Assembly: GCA_038249175.1 (NCBI GenBank)
Contig: JBBRWP010000023.1
Span: 1-21,557 of the forward strand
Direction of reading: 5' to 3'
Length of the DNA: 21,557 bases
DNA from: JAEWSN01 sp038249175
Lineage (GTDB): Bacteria; Bacillota; Clostridia; DSM-8532
Position numbers and translations under genes: made by a program. The notes below the pieces were generated by a model. That model saw nothing but the letters and a program-made list of their open reading frames with translations, had not been told where the DNA came from and did not search any database. This document shows, in pieces, positions 8,208 to 14,449 of the stretch; position 1 is the stretch's first letter, and every line of letters begins with the position of its first letter.

Positions 8208-8238
8208 TTGAAAACCCTTGCAATGCAAGGGCTTTCAA
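8208..8238 (-). terminator. Rho-independent terminator of the tRNA-Ser transcript
   Basis: On the minus strand, TTGAAAGCCCTTGC pairs with GCAAGGGTTTTCAA around a two- to three-base loop and is followed by TATTTTAT. It begins a few bases after the encoded CCA end, in the right place to end the tRNA transcript. Confidence 0.8.
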
Positions 8239-8244
8239 TCAAAA

Positions 8245-8335
8245 TGGCGGAAGAGGAGGGATTCGAACCCTCGTGCCACTTACGTGACAACCTGATTTCG
8301 AGTCAGGGCCGTTATAACCGCTTCGATACTCTTCC
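8245..8335 (-). tRNA. tRNA-Ser(CGA), long variable arm, CCA encoded
   Basis: It reads codon UCG. On the minus strand the acceptor arm GGAAGAG (8329-8335) pairs with CTCTTCC (8249-8255), followed by discriminator G and an encoded CCA (8245-8247). The anticodon arm is CTGA-CTCGAAA-TCAG, giving anticodon CGA. The long variable arm (about TTGTCACGTAAGTGGCA) is the class II hallmark of serine tRNAs. The T arm GAGGG-TTCGAAT-CCCTC is canonical. The gene is 91 nt including CCA. A SigA-like promoter lies about 120 bp upstream and a terminator directly downstream, so it appears to be a single-gene transcript. Confidence 0.97.
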
Positions 8336-8458
8336 GTGTTATATATTGGCTGTTTTTGTGAATGTCCATTGCCGTTTTAGTAGACATGTCGAACAAATCA
8401 CTTGGGTTTTGAGTCGAGCCCTGTCAAAGGGTAAATGCTGTGTCCAAACCGCCTATTC

Positions 8459-8488
8459 ATTGTAGCAAGTACCGGGGCAGGCTGTCAA
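8459..8488 (-). promoter_or_regulatory. SigA promoter, probably for tRNA-Ser
   Basis: On the minus strand a perfect TTGACA (8483-8488) and TACAAT (8459-8464) are separated by 18 bp. Transcription would start near 8452, about 117 nt before the mature tRNA 5' end. No other minus-strand gene lies between. Confidence 0.65.
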
Positions 8489-8540
8489 TGAAATGGATAA
8501 ATGTTGAAGAATAAATACCCAAAGTGTTCATCCGAGCAAA

Positions 8541-8636
8541 ATTGATTGAAAATGGCCGATTTCAGGCCAATATCACGGGATGTGCGCCGTGATTTGGCAT
8601 TAAATTGGTTCATTTTCGAGTTCTTACGGTAGAATC
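8541..8636 (-). repeat. Interspersed foldable repeat, family A, copy 3 (inverted, right end missing)
   Basis: Read on the minus strand this copy has GATTCTACCGTAAGAACTCG, then AATGCCAAATCACGGCG, then CGTGATATTGGCCTGAAATC and CATTTTCAATCAAT, in the same order as copies 1 and 2. The right-hand hairpin and right end are absent. The central inverted pair ATCACGGCG/CGTGAT has changed on both sides relative to copy 1 (ATCGCGG/CCGCGAT), which keeps the pairing. Confidence 0.75.
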
Positions 8637-8713
8637 ATGGATGATTCCAATGATTCTAGCCATTCTAACAAAATTCAAAACTATTTGGGCTCACTTTGTT
8701 AACATTTTAACTA

Positions 8714-8742
8714 TTGCATTACGATCCCATAAAGTCGATAAT
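8714..8742 (+). promoter_or_regulatory. Candidate promoter for the hydrogenase-regulator/ABC unit
   Basis: TTGCAT (8714-8719) and GATAAT (8737-8742) with a 17-bp spacer would start transcription near 8749, immediately before a hairpin. The -10 differs from TATAAT at one position; the -35 is weaker. Prediction only. Confidence 0.4.
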
Positions 8743-8860
8743 GGTATTAGCGTTCTGACCTAGCGTTATAAGACAATCAGAACCAAAAAAAGCATAAACG
8801 ATCCTGACGCATTTGGGTTCGCCCGGATGGAAAGGTGATGGATAAACAGACTAAGGCCTC

Positions 8861-8912
8861 CTGCGTTCTCGTTGTTCGCAAAAAGGCTGCTGAAAATGCG
8901 TTGTATTTTCAG
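8861..8912 (+). repeat. Palindromic repeat, family B, single copy inside the leader
   Basis: CTGCGTTCTCGTTGTTCGCA is followed by GGCTGCTGAAAATGCG and TATTTTCAG, the same arrangement as the units at 7987 and 8115. The hairpin arms are 8890-8897 and 8905-8912. It sits 15 bp upstream of the leader terminator and could take part in its folding. Confidence 0.7.
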
Positions 8913-8927
8913 GGTTTCTGCTGTATT

Positions 8928-8951
8928 CCGCACTTTAGGTGCGGTTTTTTT
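8928..8951 (+). terminator. Rho-independent terminator upstream of the TM1266-family gene
   Basis: CCGCAC (8928-8933) pairs perfectly with GTGCGG (8939-8944) around TTTAG, followed by seven T. It lies 17 bp before the start codon, which points to attenuation and not to the end of an upstream gene: no plus-strand gene lies in the preceding kilobase or more. Confidence 0.85.
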
Positions 8952-8968
8952 GTTGAAAGGAGGTTTTT

Positions 8969-9232
8969 ATGGAAAGCAGAATATCCGTCATAAGTATTAT
9001 TGTCGAGGACGTTGACGCCGCGGTTCGGGTAAATGAACTTTTGCATGAATATGCAAAATACATGGTGGGTCGGCTTGGCATCCCCTACAAAGACCGTGCA
9101 GTCTCCATTATTTGTGTTGTGCTGGATGCTCCCGGTGATGTGACCAGTGCACTTTCGGGCAAACTGGGCATGGTGCAGGGTGTCAGCACGAAAACGATTG
9201 TTGCCAAACAAAACAAAAAAGAAGTGTTGTAA
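8969..9232 (+). CDS. TM1266-family small ACT-like regulator of the iron-only hydrogenase system (putative)
   Basis: This 87-residue protein resembles the family annotated as iron-only hydrogenase system putative regulator, named after Thermotoga TM1266. These are small proteins with an ACT/NikR-C-like ferredoxin fold. Characteristic segments are RISVISIIVED (4-14), YMVGRLGIPYKDRAVSIICVVLDAP and ALSGKLGMVQGVS. It has no DNA-binding helix-turn-helix, so a regulatory role, if any, would be through ligand sensing or partner binding; the family's biochemical function is not established. The start has a textbook AAAGGAGG site 5 bases upstream. No hydrogenase or maturation gene is in the window. It heads a same-strand run with an ABC importer and is preceded by a leader with a terminator. 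Confidence 0.88.
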   Translation: MESRISVISIIVEDVDAAVRVNELLHEYAKYMVGRLGIPYKDRAVSIICVVLDAPGDVTSALSGKLGMVQGVSTKTIVAKQNKKEVL

Positions 9233-9314
9233 ACCAAAAAGAAATATTTTTTTAAATCATGAAGAATATTACAGGCAACCACACGGTATTTATGTACCAA
9301 ATATCCAAGCACAT

Positions 9315-9386
9315 GATCAATAAACATCCATAACCTTATCAACACACCGATAATCAGTAAACGTCCATAGCCACATCAACAAGTTT
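9315..9386 (+). repeat. 37-bp tandem duplication before the ABC lipoprotein gene
   Basis: ATCAATAAACATCCATAACC (from 9316) recurs as ATCAGTAAACGTCCATAGCC (from 9353), each followed by a form of ATCAACA, with a 37-bp offset. It lies in the 217-bp spacer between the TM1266-family gene and the binding-protein gene. Confidence 0.75.
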
Positions 9387-9449
9387 CCGTACTAAGCACA
9401 TTCCAAAGTTCACAACAACAGGTTTCGCAAAAAGCAAAGGAGTACCCTT

Positions 9450-10589
9450 ATGAAAAACAAAAGAATTAAGCAAACTTTATCACTTTTCTGCATCGTCGCC
9501 CTTTTCACCCTCGTTTTGTCTGCCTGTCAGGCAACCACCCCATCGACAACAGCATCGGTCAGCCCTGCTGTCACCGAAAGCGTTTTAGCTTCCGAAACCC
9601 CGGCAGCCAGCGAAAGTGCATCTGCTGAGGCCACTGCATCCGGGACCCCGGCTGCCAGCGAAAGCATTGCGCCAACTGAAAGCACTGCAACCATTGCTCC
9701 CGCGGACATTCGCATTGGCGGATTAAAAGGTCCCACGTCCATGGGCATGGTTGCCTTGATCGACGCTGCGGAAAAAGGCACAGCTGCGAATAACTACACC
9801 TTCACCATCGCCGGTTCAGCCGATGAGCTGACACCCAAACTGATTCAGGGCGAACTGGACGTGGCCGCCATTCCGGCGAATCTTGCATCTGTCCTTTACA
9901 ACAATACCAAAGGTGCCATTCGACTGCTTGCCATTAACACCCTCGGTGTGATATATATCGTAGAAAATGGTACAGCGGTGCAATCGTTGGCCGATTTGAA
10001 AGGCAAAACAATCTACGCCACAGGCAAAGGTTCCACCCCGGAATACAACCTCCGTTACCTGCTTACAGAACAAGGCCTGGATCCGGATAAAGATGTTACG
10101 ATTGAATGGAAAAGTGAACCGACAGAAGTCGTCGCCCTGCTTTCTGAAAACCCCGGCGCCATTGCCATGATGCCCCAACCCTACGTAACGGTTGCTCAAA
10201 CAAAATTGCCCGACTTGCGCATTGCTGTAGATCTGACGAAAGTGTGGAACGATCTGAAGAATGGCAGTACCATGATTACCGGCGTACTGGTTGTCCGAAA
10301 TGATTTTTACACACAGCACCCGGAACAAATCAAACTATTTTTGGATGAATATAAAAAATCGACCGAATTTGTAAACGCCAATATTCCAGAAGCCGCTGCA
10401 ATGGTAGAGAAAACCGGCATTGTCAAAGCCGCCATTGCTCAGAAAGCCATCCCCTACTGCAACATCACCTATATAGATGGCACGGACATGAAAACCGCAT
10501 TGCAAGGCTACCTGAGTATTTTGTTCAATCAAAATCCGAAAGCCGTTGGCGGCACATTGCCCGGCGATGATTTTTACCTAATGCCATAA
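9450..10589 (+). CDS. ABC transporter substrate-binding lipoprotein (SsuA/NMT1-like)
   Basis: This is a periplasmic-binding-protein-type lipoprotein of 379 residues that would capture a small solute outside the membrane and deliver it to the permease encoded next. Residues 1-25 are a signal peptide and LSAC with C26 is the lipobox. Residues 27-85 form an Ala/Ser/Thr-rich linker holding a 16-residue tandem repeat (47-62 and 63-78: ASETPAASES and ASGTPAASES). The binding domain starts near 87 (IRIGGLKGPTSMGMVAL) and contains GELDVAAIPANLASVLYN and LADLKGKTIYATGKGSTPEY, typical of the SsuA/ThiY/NMT1 group (COG0715). That group covers sulfonates, pyrimidine precursors and others, so the substrate is unknown. 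The start follows AAAGGAG. Because it follows a TM1266-family gene, a solute linked to hydrogenase or redox physiology is possible. Confidence 0.92.
   Translation: MKNKRIKQTLSLFCIVALFTLVLSACQATTPSTTASVSPAVTESVLASETPAASESASAEATASGTPAASESIAPTESTATIAPADIRIGGLKGPTSMGMVALIDAAEKGTAANNYTFTIAGSADELTPKLIQGELDVAAIPANLASVLYNNTKGAIRLLAINTLGVIYIVENGTAVQSLADLKGKTIYATGKGSTPEYNLRYLLTEQGLDPDKDVTIEWKSEPTEVVALLSENPGAIAMMPQPYVTVAQTKLPDLRIAVDLTKVWNDLKNGSTMITGVLVVRNDFYTQHPEQIKLFLDEYKKSTEFVNANIPEAAAMVEKTGIVKAAIAQKAIPYCNITYIDGTDMKTALQGYLSILFNQNPKAVGGTLPGDDFYLMP
9588..9683 (+). repeat. 48-bp tandem duplication coding for the lipoprotein linker
   Basis: Two 48-bp units (9588-9635 and 9636-9683) encode 16-residue units beginning ASETPAASES and ASGTPAASES. 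The shared core CCCCGGC(A/T)GCCAGCGAAAG is nearly identical. The duplication keeps the frame and only lengthens a flexible surface linker. Confidence 0.8.
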
Positions 10590-10712
10590 TGAAATGATAC
10601 TGAGCCATTGTTTTAACTGCCAGCAGAACGTAAGCACAAGCCTTTAGCACCCCGTTACCAGAGAACATAAGCAGGCAGGTATTTTGTAACAAAGCCCTTG
10701 TCTCGAAGATAC

Positions 10713-10755
10713 TCTGAAAATGCGCAGCATTTTCAACAAGTTTTGTGACTACGCA
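10713..10755 (-). repeat. Palindromic repeat, family B, inverted single copy
   Basis: On the minus strand it reads TGCGTAGTCACAAAACTTG followed by TTGAAAATGCTGCGCATTTTCAG (split here into its arms TTGAAAATGC and GCATTTTCAG), matching the 7987 and 8115 units. It occupies the spacer between the binding-protein and permease genes, and would form a hairpin in their transcript. Confidence 0.7.
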
Positions 10756-10776
10756 AAAAAAGAGGAATGGCTATAA

Positions 10777-11538
10777 ATGAAGCCAAACAGACAAAAAATT
10801 GAAAAAGCAGCCGCTGTGCTCTTTGCCCTGGCCGTTTGGCAGGTCGGTGCCATGCTGCTCGGAAAAAGTCTGTTACTGGTGACGCCCCTTACTGTAGCCG
10901 TACGTTTATTCAGCCTCAGCATTGAGATCGATTTTCTCAGTGCTGTAGGCTTTTCTTTTTTACGTATTGTGGCTGGTTTCTTTCTGGGCTTGATTGTTGG
11001 TTGTCTGCTGGCGGTACTGGCCGGACATGCGCATTATGTAGAAGTGTTGCTTCATCCCTTCATTCAAACCATCAAATCGGTGCCCGTGGCTTCCTTTATC
11101 ATTCTGTGCCTCATCTGGCTCAGTTCTAGGAACCTGTCTGTGTTTATTTCTTTTTTAATGGTCCTGCCAATCATCTACACAAACATGCTGCAAGGCATCA
11201 AAAGCACAGATGCCAAACTGATGGAAATGGCCGCCCTCTTTCGTGTCGGTTGGCTGAAAAAACTGAAATATATACACCTGCCCCACCTCAAGCCCTATTT
11301 GGTTTCTGCCTGCAGTGTTTCCATTGGTCTGTCCTGGAAATCCGGCATTGCCGCAGAAGTCATTGGCATACCGGACGGTTCCATTGGTGAAAAACTGTAT
11401 GAAGCAAAAATTTACCTAAGTTCTGCCGACCTTTTTGCGTGGACGGTGGTTATTGTGGCCATTAGTATAGTCTTTGAAAAGATTTTTCTTGTCATATTGA
11501 AAAAAGTTTTTGTACAGTTGGAAAAATCAACGGGATAG
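10777..11538 (+). CDS. ABC transporter permease (SsuC/TauC-like)
   Basis: This 253-residue integral membrane protein forms the import channel; about six hydrophobic helices are visible. The cytoplasmic EAA loop that docks with the ATPase is recognisable as EMAALFRVGWLKKLKYIHLP (about 150-169). The family is binding-protein-dependent transport inner-membrane component (PF00528), nearest in style to SsuC/TauC/ThiX. The start at 10777 follows GAGGA about 10 bases upstream. The spacer to the lipoprotein gene is 187 bp and contains an inverted family B repeat, unusually loose for such an operon. Confidence 0.93.
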   Translation: MKPNRQKIEKAAAVLFALAVWQVGAMLLGKSLLLVTPLTVAVRLFSLSIEIDFLSAVGFSFLRIVAGFFLGLIVGCLLAVLAGHAHYVEVLLHPFIQTIKSVPVASFIILCLIWLSSRNLSVFISFLMVLPIIYTNMLQGIKSTDAKLMEMAALFRVGWLKKLKYIHLPHLKPYLVSACSVSIGLSWKSGIAAEVIGIPDGSIGEKLYEAKIYLSSADLFAWTVVIVAISIVFEKIFLVILKKVFVQLEKSTG

Positions 11539-11731
11539 CAGCCACTGGATATTATTTTTGTCGAAGCCACAACAAATAAAAACCGACACAGGCATAAAAA
11601 AATCCATTTTATTATGAACCCGGGCTATAGATTCACAATGCCACAAGCTTAGAGCACAGAAACAATTGTATCGGTGAAGACGTCGAAACACAGCATTTTA
11701 AAAGAATTTGAAGGAGAAAGAAGAAAAAGAT

Positions 11732-12304
11732 ATGCAGGATATCACCGTTTCCAACATCAACAAAAAATTTGGCAATCAAACCGTGTTCAGTGGGTTTTCG
11801 GCCACTTTTCCTGCGCAACAACTCACTTGTCTGATGGGATCCTCCGGCTGCGGCAAAACAACACTACTCAACATGCTCATGGGTTTTCTGAAGCCGGATA
11901 GCGGCCAGATTCACGGTACCTCCTTGAAAAAAAGTGCTGTTTTTCAGGAAGACCGCCTCTGTGAAGATTTCGGCGCCCTTGCAAATATTCGTCTTGTCTG
12001 CGATATCAAATATAACCTTCAGGAAATTGTGGCACACCTCACACAAATCGGCTTAGCAGACAGTTTATCAAAACCGGTCAAGGAATATAGCGGCGGCATG
12101 AAACGTCGGCTGGCCATAGTGCGCGCCATTTTGGCACCCTATGATTTATTGTTTTTGGACGAACCTTTCAAAGGTCTGGATGAAGAAACGAAACAGATAA
12201 CAATAGCCTATGTCAAACAGTTTACACAGGGTAAAACAGTCATTATGGTTACACACAGCACTGAAGAAGCTACTGCTCTTGGCGGTCAAGTGCTGGCTTT
12301 GTAA
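11732..12304 (+). CDS. ABC transporter ATP-binding protein (SsuB-like, short)
   Basis: This is the ATPase that powers the preceding permease. All nucleotide-binding motifs are present: Walker A GSSGCGKTT (36-44), Q-loop Q72, signature YSGGM (119-123), Walker B LLFLDEP (139-145) and H-loop H175 (MVTHS). The ATG at 11732 is preferred to a TTG at 11708; AAGGAG (11711-11716) lies 15 bases before it, which is long, though the intervening stretch is purine-rich. At 190 residues it is shorter than the usual 240-260 because it ends soon after the H-loop and lacks the C-terminal extension seen in SsuB/TauB. The 193-bp spacer before it shows no recognisable feature. Confidence 0.92.
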   Translation: MQDITVSNINKKFGNQTVFSGFSATFPAQQLTCLMGSSGCGKTTLLNMLMGFLKPDSGQIHGTSLKKSAVFQEDRLCEDFGALANIRLVCDIKYNLQEIVAHLTQIGLADSLSKPVKEYSGGMKRRLAIVRAILAPYDLLFLDEPFKGLDEETKQITIAYVKQFTQGKTVIMVTHSTEEATALGGQVLAL

Positions 12305-12351
12305 ATTTCTCGTTTTTTAAACTCTTTTCAAATGATTTTGTAAAAACAATT

Positions 12352-12444
12352 TTAAATTTCATTCAGGTTGATCCTCATGTCCTCAAACATTTTATCAACA
12401 TCATCATACGCTTTTAGTTCGCCAAGCTTATACTGTTCATCCGT
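12352..12444 (-). pseudogene. In-frame relic after the EAL gene stop, resembling a RelB/DinJ antitoxin C terminus
   Basis: Directly after the stop codon of the GGDEF-EAL gene (12445-12447), the same frame stays open for 30 codons and then ends at TAA (12352-12354). The translation contains YKLGELKAYDDVDKMFEDMR, an acidic helical pattern close to the C-terminal tail of RelB/DinJ-family antitoxins (…YDDVDxMFxxMR). There is no start codon or ribosome binding site, and no toxin gene beside it. It could be a decayed antitoxin, a fragment left by a rearrangement that created the present end of the EAL gene, or chance. The remaining spacer to 12304 shows nothing recognisable. Confidence 0.35.
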
Positions 12445-14325
12445 TTATCGATGCGTTGGAAAATCCCTATGTTGAACCGGCTCTCCGATGGGAATCGGTT
12501 TTGAAAACAAAAAACCCTGGTAAATATCGCAACCAAGACGGTTCAGGATTGCACACTGCTCCTGTGTTTCAACCCCTTCAGCAACAATGGAGAATTGGTA
12601 GGCTTCTTTGAGGCTGATGATGGACCGGATAAGTGCCTCTATTTTGGGGTCTTCTCCAAGCCGGAAAACAAATGACCGGTCAATTTTCAGTTCATCAACA
12701 TCCAGCAAAGCCAGGTAACTGAGCGAAGAATACCCGGTACCAAAGTCATCCAAAGCAATTTTGAACCCTGCTTTGCGCAGCTTTGAAATAACCAGAATCA
12801 TCTCTTCTGTGTTGTCAATCATGGTTTCTTCCGTTACTTCCAAAATAATGGTCGAAGGCGAAATACCCTTATTTTCTGCAGTATTCACGAGATTCTCAAT
12901 AAATGAAAAGGATAAAAAGTGTGCCGGTGAAATATTAATAGAAACGGAAATATCCTCACCATATTTCTTCAACAGCTGCGGTATATCATTGAAAACAAGG
13001 TCGATGACCATATTACCAAAGGCGTTGTTCAAGCTTGACTTTTCAATCAAGGGTATGAAGACAACCGGTGAAACAGAACCATAGGGATTGCAGTTCCAAC
13101 GCGCCAAAGCTTCAACTCCAATGGTTTTATTGATTTTGTGGCTTATTTTTTCCTGATAACACATGAAGAATTCTTTATTCTGAATGGCCGGCTCAAGCAG
13201 GTTAATAATTGTCTCATTCTTGCGGAAAGCTTCCTCTGCAAGGGCATCATAGCGCATCATATAGGAAACACCCTTGCTTTTAGCCAGTTCCATGGCAATA
13301 TACGCTTTTTGGATAGACGTTTCTGCACTGTCAGTTTCCTGATTCATATAAACGAAGCCGGTATTAAAAAGAATGATTCTCGGAAACTCTATTTCGAGTA
13401 ACTTCTCATAAACATGCCCCGCAAACAGGTTTGCACGTGCAATCAATTCGGTTTCACTGATGTCCTCCGAATACCAGCCAAACTCATTGCTGCCGGTTCG
13501 GGCAACGTACTCATTTCCCCTGCGGTTTGCCTGTATACAATCTGCAATAACTTTTAACAGTTTGTCCCCCATGGTGTTACCATGGATGGAATTGACCAGG
13601 CTGAAGCCGCGCACATCAAACAAAACAAGCCAGCCCCTTTTCTTTGCAGCCTCGGTCATACTGGCGATAAACTTTGCGCGATTTGGAAGGCCGGTGAGCT
13701 GGTCGTGGTAAGCCATGTCAACAATACGTTCCATGTGTTTTTCGGTCTCTTGAACACTGAGCGCCAGATTCACCTTGATCACGTTGATAATGACAATTAA
13801 AACCACTTCAAATAATGCGAACAGCATCACTTGTACCAGCCATTCAATAGGATCTATCAATTCAGGATCGTAATAACCTTTGAAATCGATGAAACCCAGT
13901 CGTGTAGCAATTGGCACAATGGGTAATAACAACACCGACACAAAGCTGAAAAGGATGCCACTGTACAATGACAGAAATCCAACCACCAATAGACTGCTGA
14001 GGACGAACATCAGAATACTGTTCCCGGTAAACCCCCTAAAGAGAATGATTGCCTCCCCAAGAAGGAGTGTTAAGGCTGCAATGACAGCGATTTTTATTTT
14101 TGTAGGCAGAATTTTTCTCAACAAAAACAGAACAGCCATACAGGTTGCGAAGAAAAGATCGAAATAAACAAAGGGGTTATCAGGCACGTTAAAAAAAACA
14201 AAGCCGGCAATACCCATGGCCGTGATTCCGGCAATCGGAATCAACACATCCAGCACCTTCTCTATTCTTTTTAAGACGCGCGCATCATAGGCGCTTCTTG
14301 TCTTTTTTGTGCGCTCAAAAAGCAT
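12445..14325 (-). CDS. Membrane GGDEF-EAL protein, probable c-di-GMP phosphodiesterase
   Basis: This is a 626-residue signalling protein. Residues about 25-185 contain five to six membrane helices forming an unrecognised sensor region. A GGDEF domain spans about 200-360, but its active-site signature is GSNEF (278-282) instead of GGDEF, so cyclase activity is doubtful and a GTP-binding regulatory role is possible. The EAL domain (about 375-610) looks intact: E404-A-L, N464 (SINIS), E496 (LEVTEE), D526-D527 (DDFGTGYSS), K547 (DELKIDR) and E583/E586 (AEGVETQ). The expected reaction is hydrolysis of c-di-GMP to pGpG. The start follows only a weak GGGTGG. It is divergent from a glycosyltransferase; c-di-GMP control of the neighbouring polysaccharide genes is an attractive but untested idea. 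Confidence 0.92.
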   Translation of the reverse strand: MLFERTKKTRSAYDARVLKRIEKVLDVLIPIAGITAMGIAGFVFFNVPDNPFVYFDLFFATCMAVLFLLRKILPTKIKIAVIAALTLLLGEAIILFRGFTGNSILMFVLSSLLVVGFLSLYSGILFSFVSVLLLPIVPIATRLGFIDFKGYYDPELIDPIEWLVQVMLFALFEVVLIVIINVIKVNLALSVQETEKHMERIVDMAYHDQLTGLPNRAKFIASMTEAAKKRGWLVLFDVRGFSLVNSIHGNTMGDKLLKVIADCIQANRRGNEYVARTGSNEFGWYSEDISETELIARANLFAGHVYEKLLEIEFPRIILFNTGFVYMNQETDSAETSIQKAYIAMELAKSKGVSYMMRYDALAEEAFRKNETIINLLEPAIQNKEFFMCYQEKISHKINKTIGVEALARWNCNPYGSVSPVVFIPLIEKSSLNNAFGNMVIDLVFNDIPQLLKKYGEDISVSINISPAHFLSFSFIENLVNTAENKGISPSTIILEVTEETMIDNTEEMILVISKLRKAGFKIALDDFGTGYSSLSYLALLDVDELKIDRSFVFRLGEDPKIEALIRSIISLKEAYQFSIVAEGVETQEQCAILNRLGCDIYQGFLFSKPIPIGEPVQHRDFPTHR

Positions 14326-14331
14326 CTGCCA

Positions 14332-14427
14332 CCCGCTATAGAACTATGATACTATTGATATTTCCCTCGTTCCAAGATTAACTTTATCCACACCGACCCC
14401 GCCATAGAACTATGATACTATTGATAT
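14332..14427. repeat. 30-bp direct repeat in the divergent promoter region
   Basis: CCCGCTATAGAACTATGATA (from 14332, continuing to 14361) recurs as CCCGCCATAGAACTATGATA (from 14398, to 14427) with a single mismatch and a 66-bp offset. One copy flanks the GGDEF-EAL start and the other the glycosyltransferase start. On the minus strand TTGGAA (14370-14375) and TATCAT (14346-14351) with an 18-bp spacer might serve the EAL gene. The repeat may be a shared operator or simply another tandem duplication. Confidence 0.75.
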
Positions 14428-14449
14428 CACAGAATGGGGAGATTGAAAC

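Larger units (their letters stand above)
8749..8968 (+). promoter_or_regulatory. Structured leader of about 220 nt ending in a terminator: candidate attenuator or riboswitch-like element
   Basis: Hairpins in order: GTTCTGA/TCAGAAC (8752-8783); CATTTGGG-TTCG-CCCGGATG (8810-8829) with a UUCG tetraloop; the family B repeat hairpin CTGAAAAT/ATTTTCAG (8890-8912); and the terminator at 8928-8951, only 8 nt before the ribosome binding site AAAGGAGG (8956-8963). A terminator placed between promoter and gene implies conditional read-through. I could not match it to a known riboswitch or T-box. Within the wider gap 8336-8968, bases 8336-8540 hold the tRNA promoter and nothing else I recognise. Confidence 0.5.

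Noticed and set aside
8749..8960. Leader as a known riboswitch (Moco, TPP, cobalamin) or T-box
   Set aside because: A GGAAAGGTG stretch recalls Moco leaders, but the order of conserved blocks does not fit. TPP, cobalamin-box and T-box (GGTGGnACCGCG) signatures are absent.
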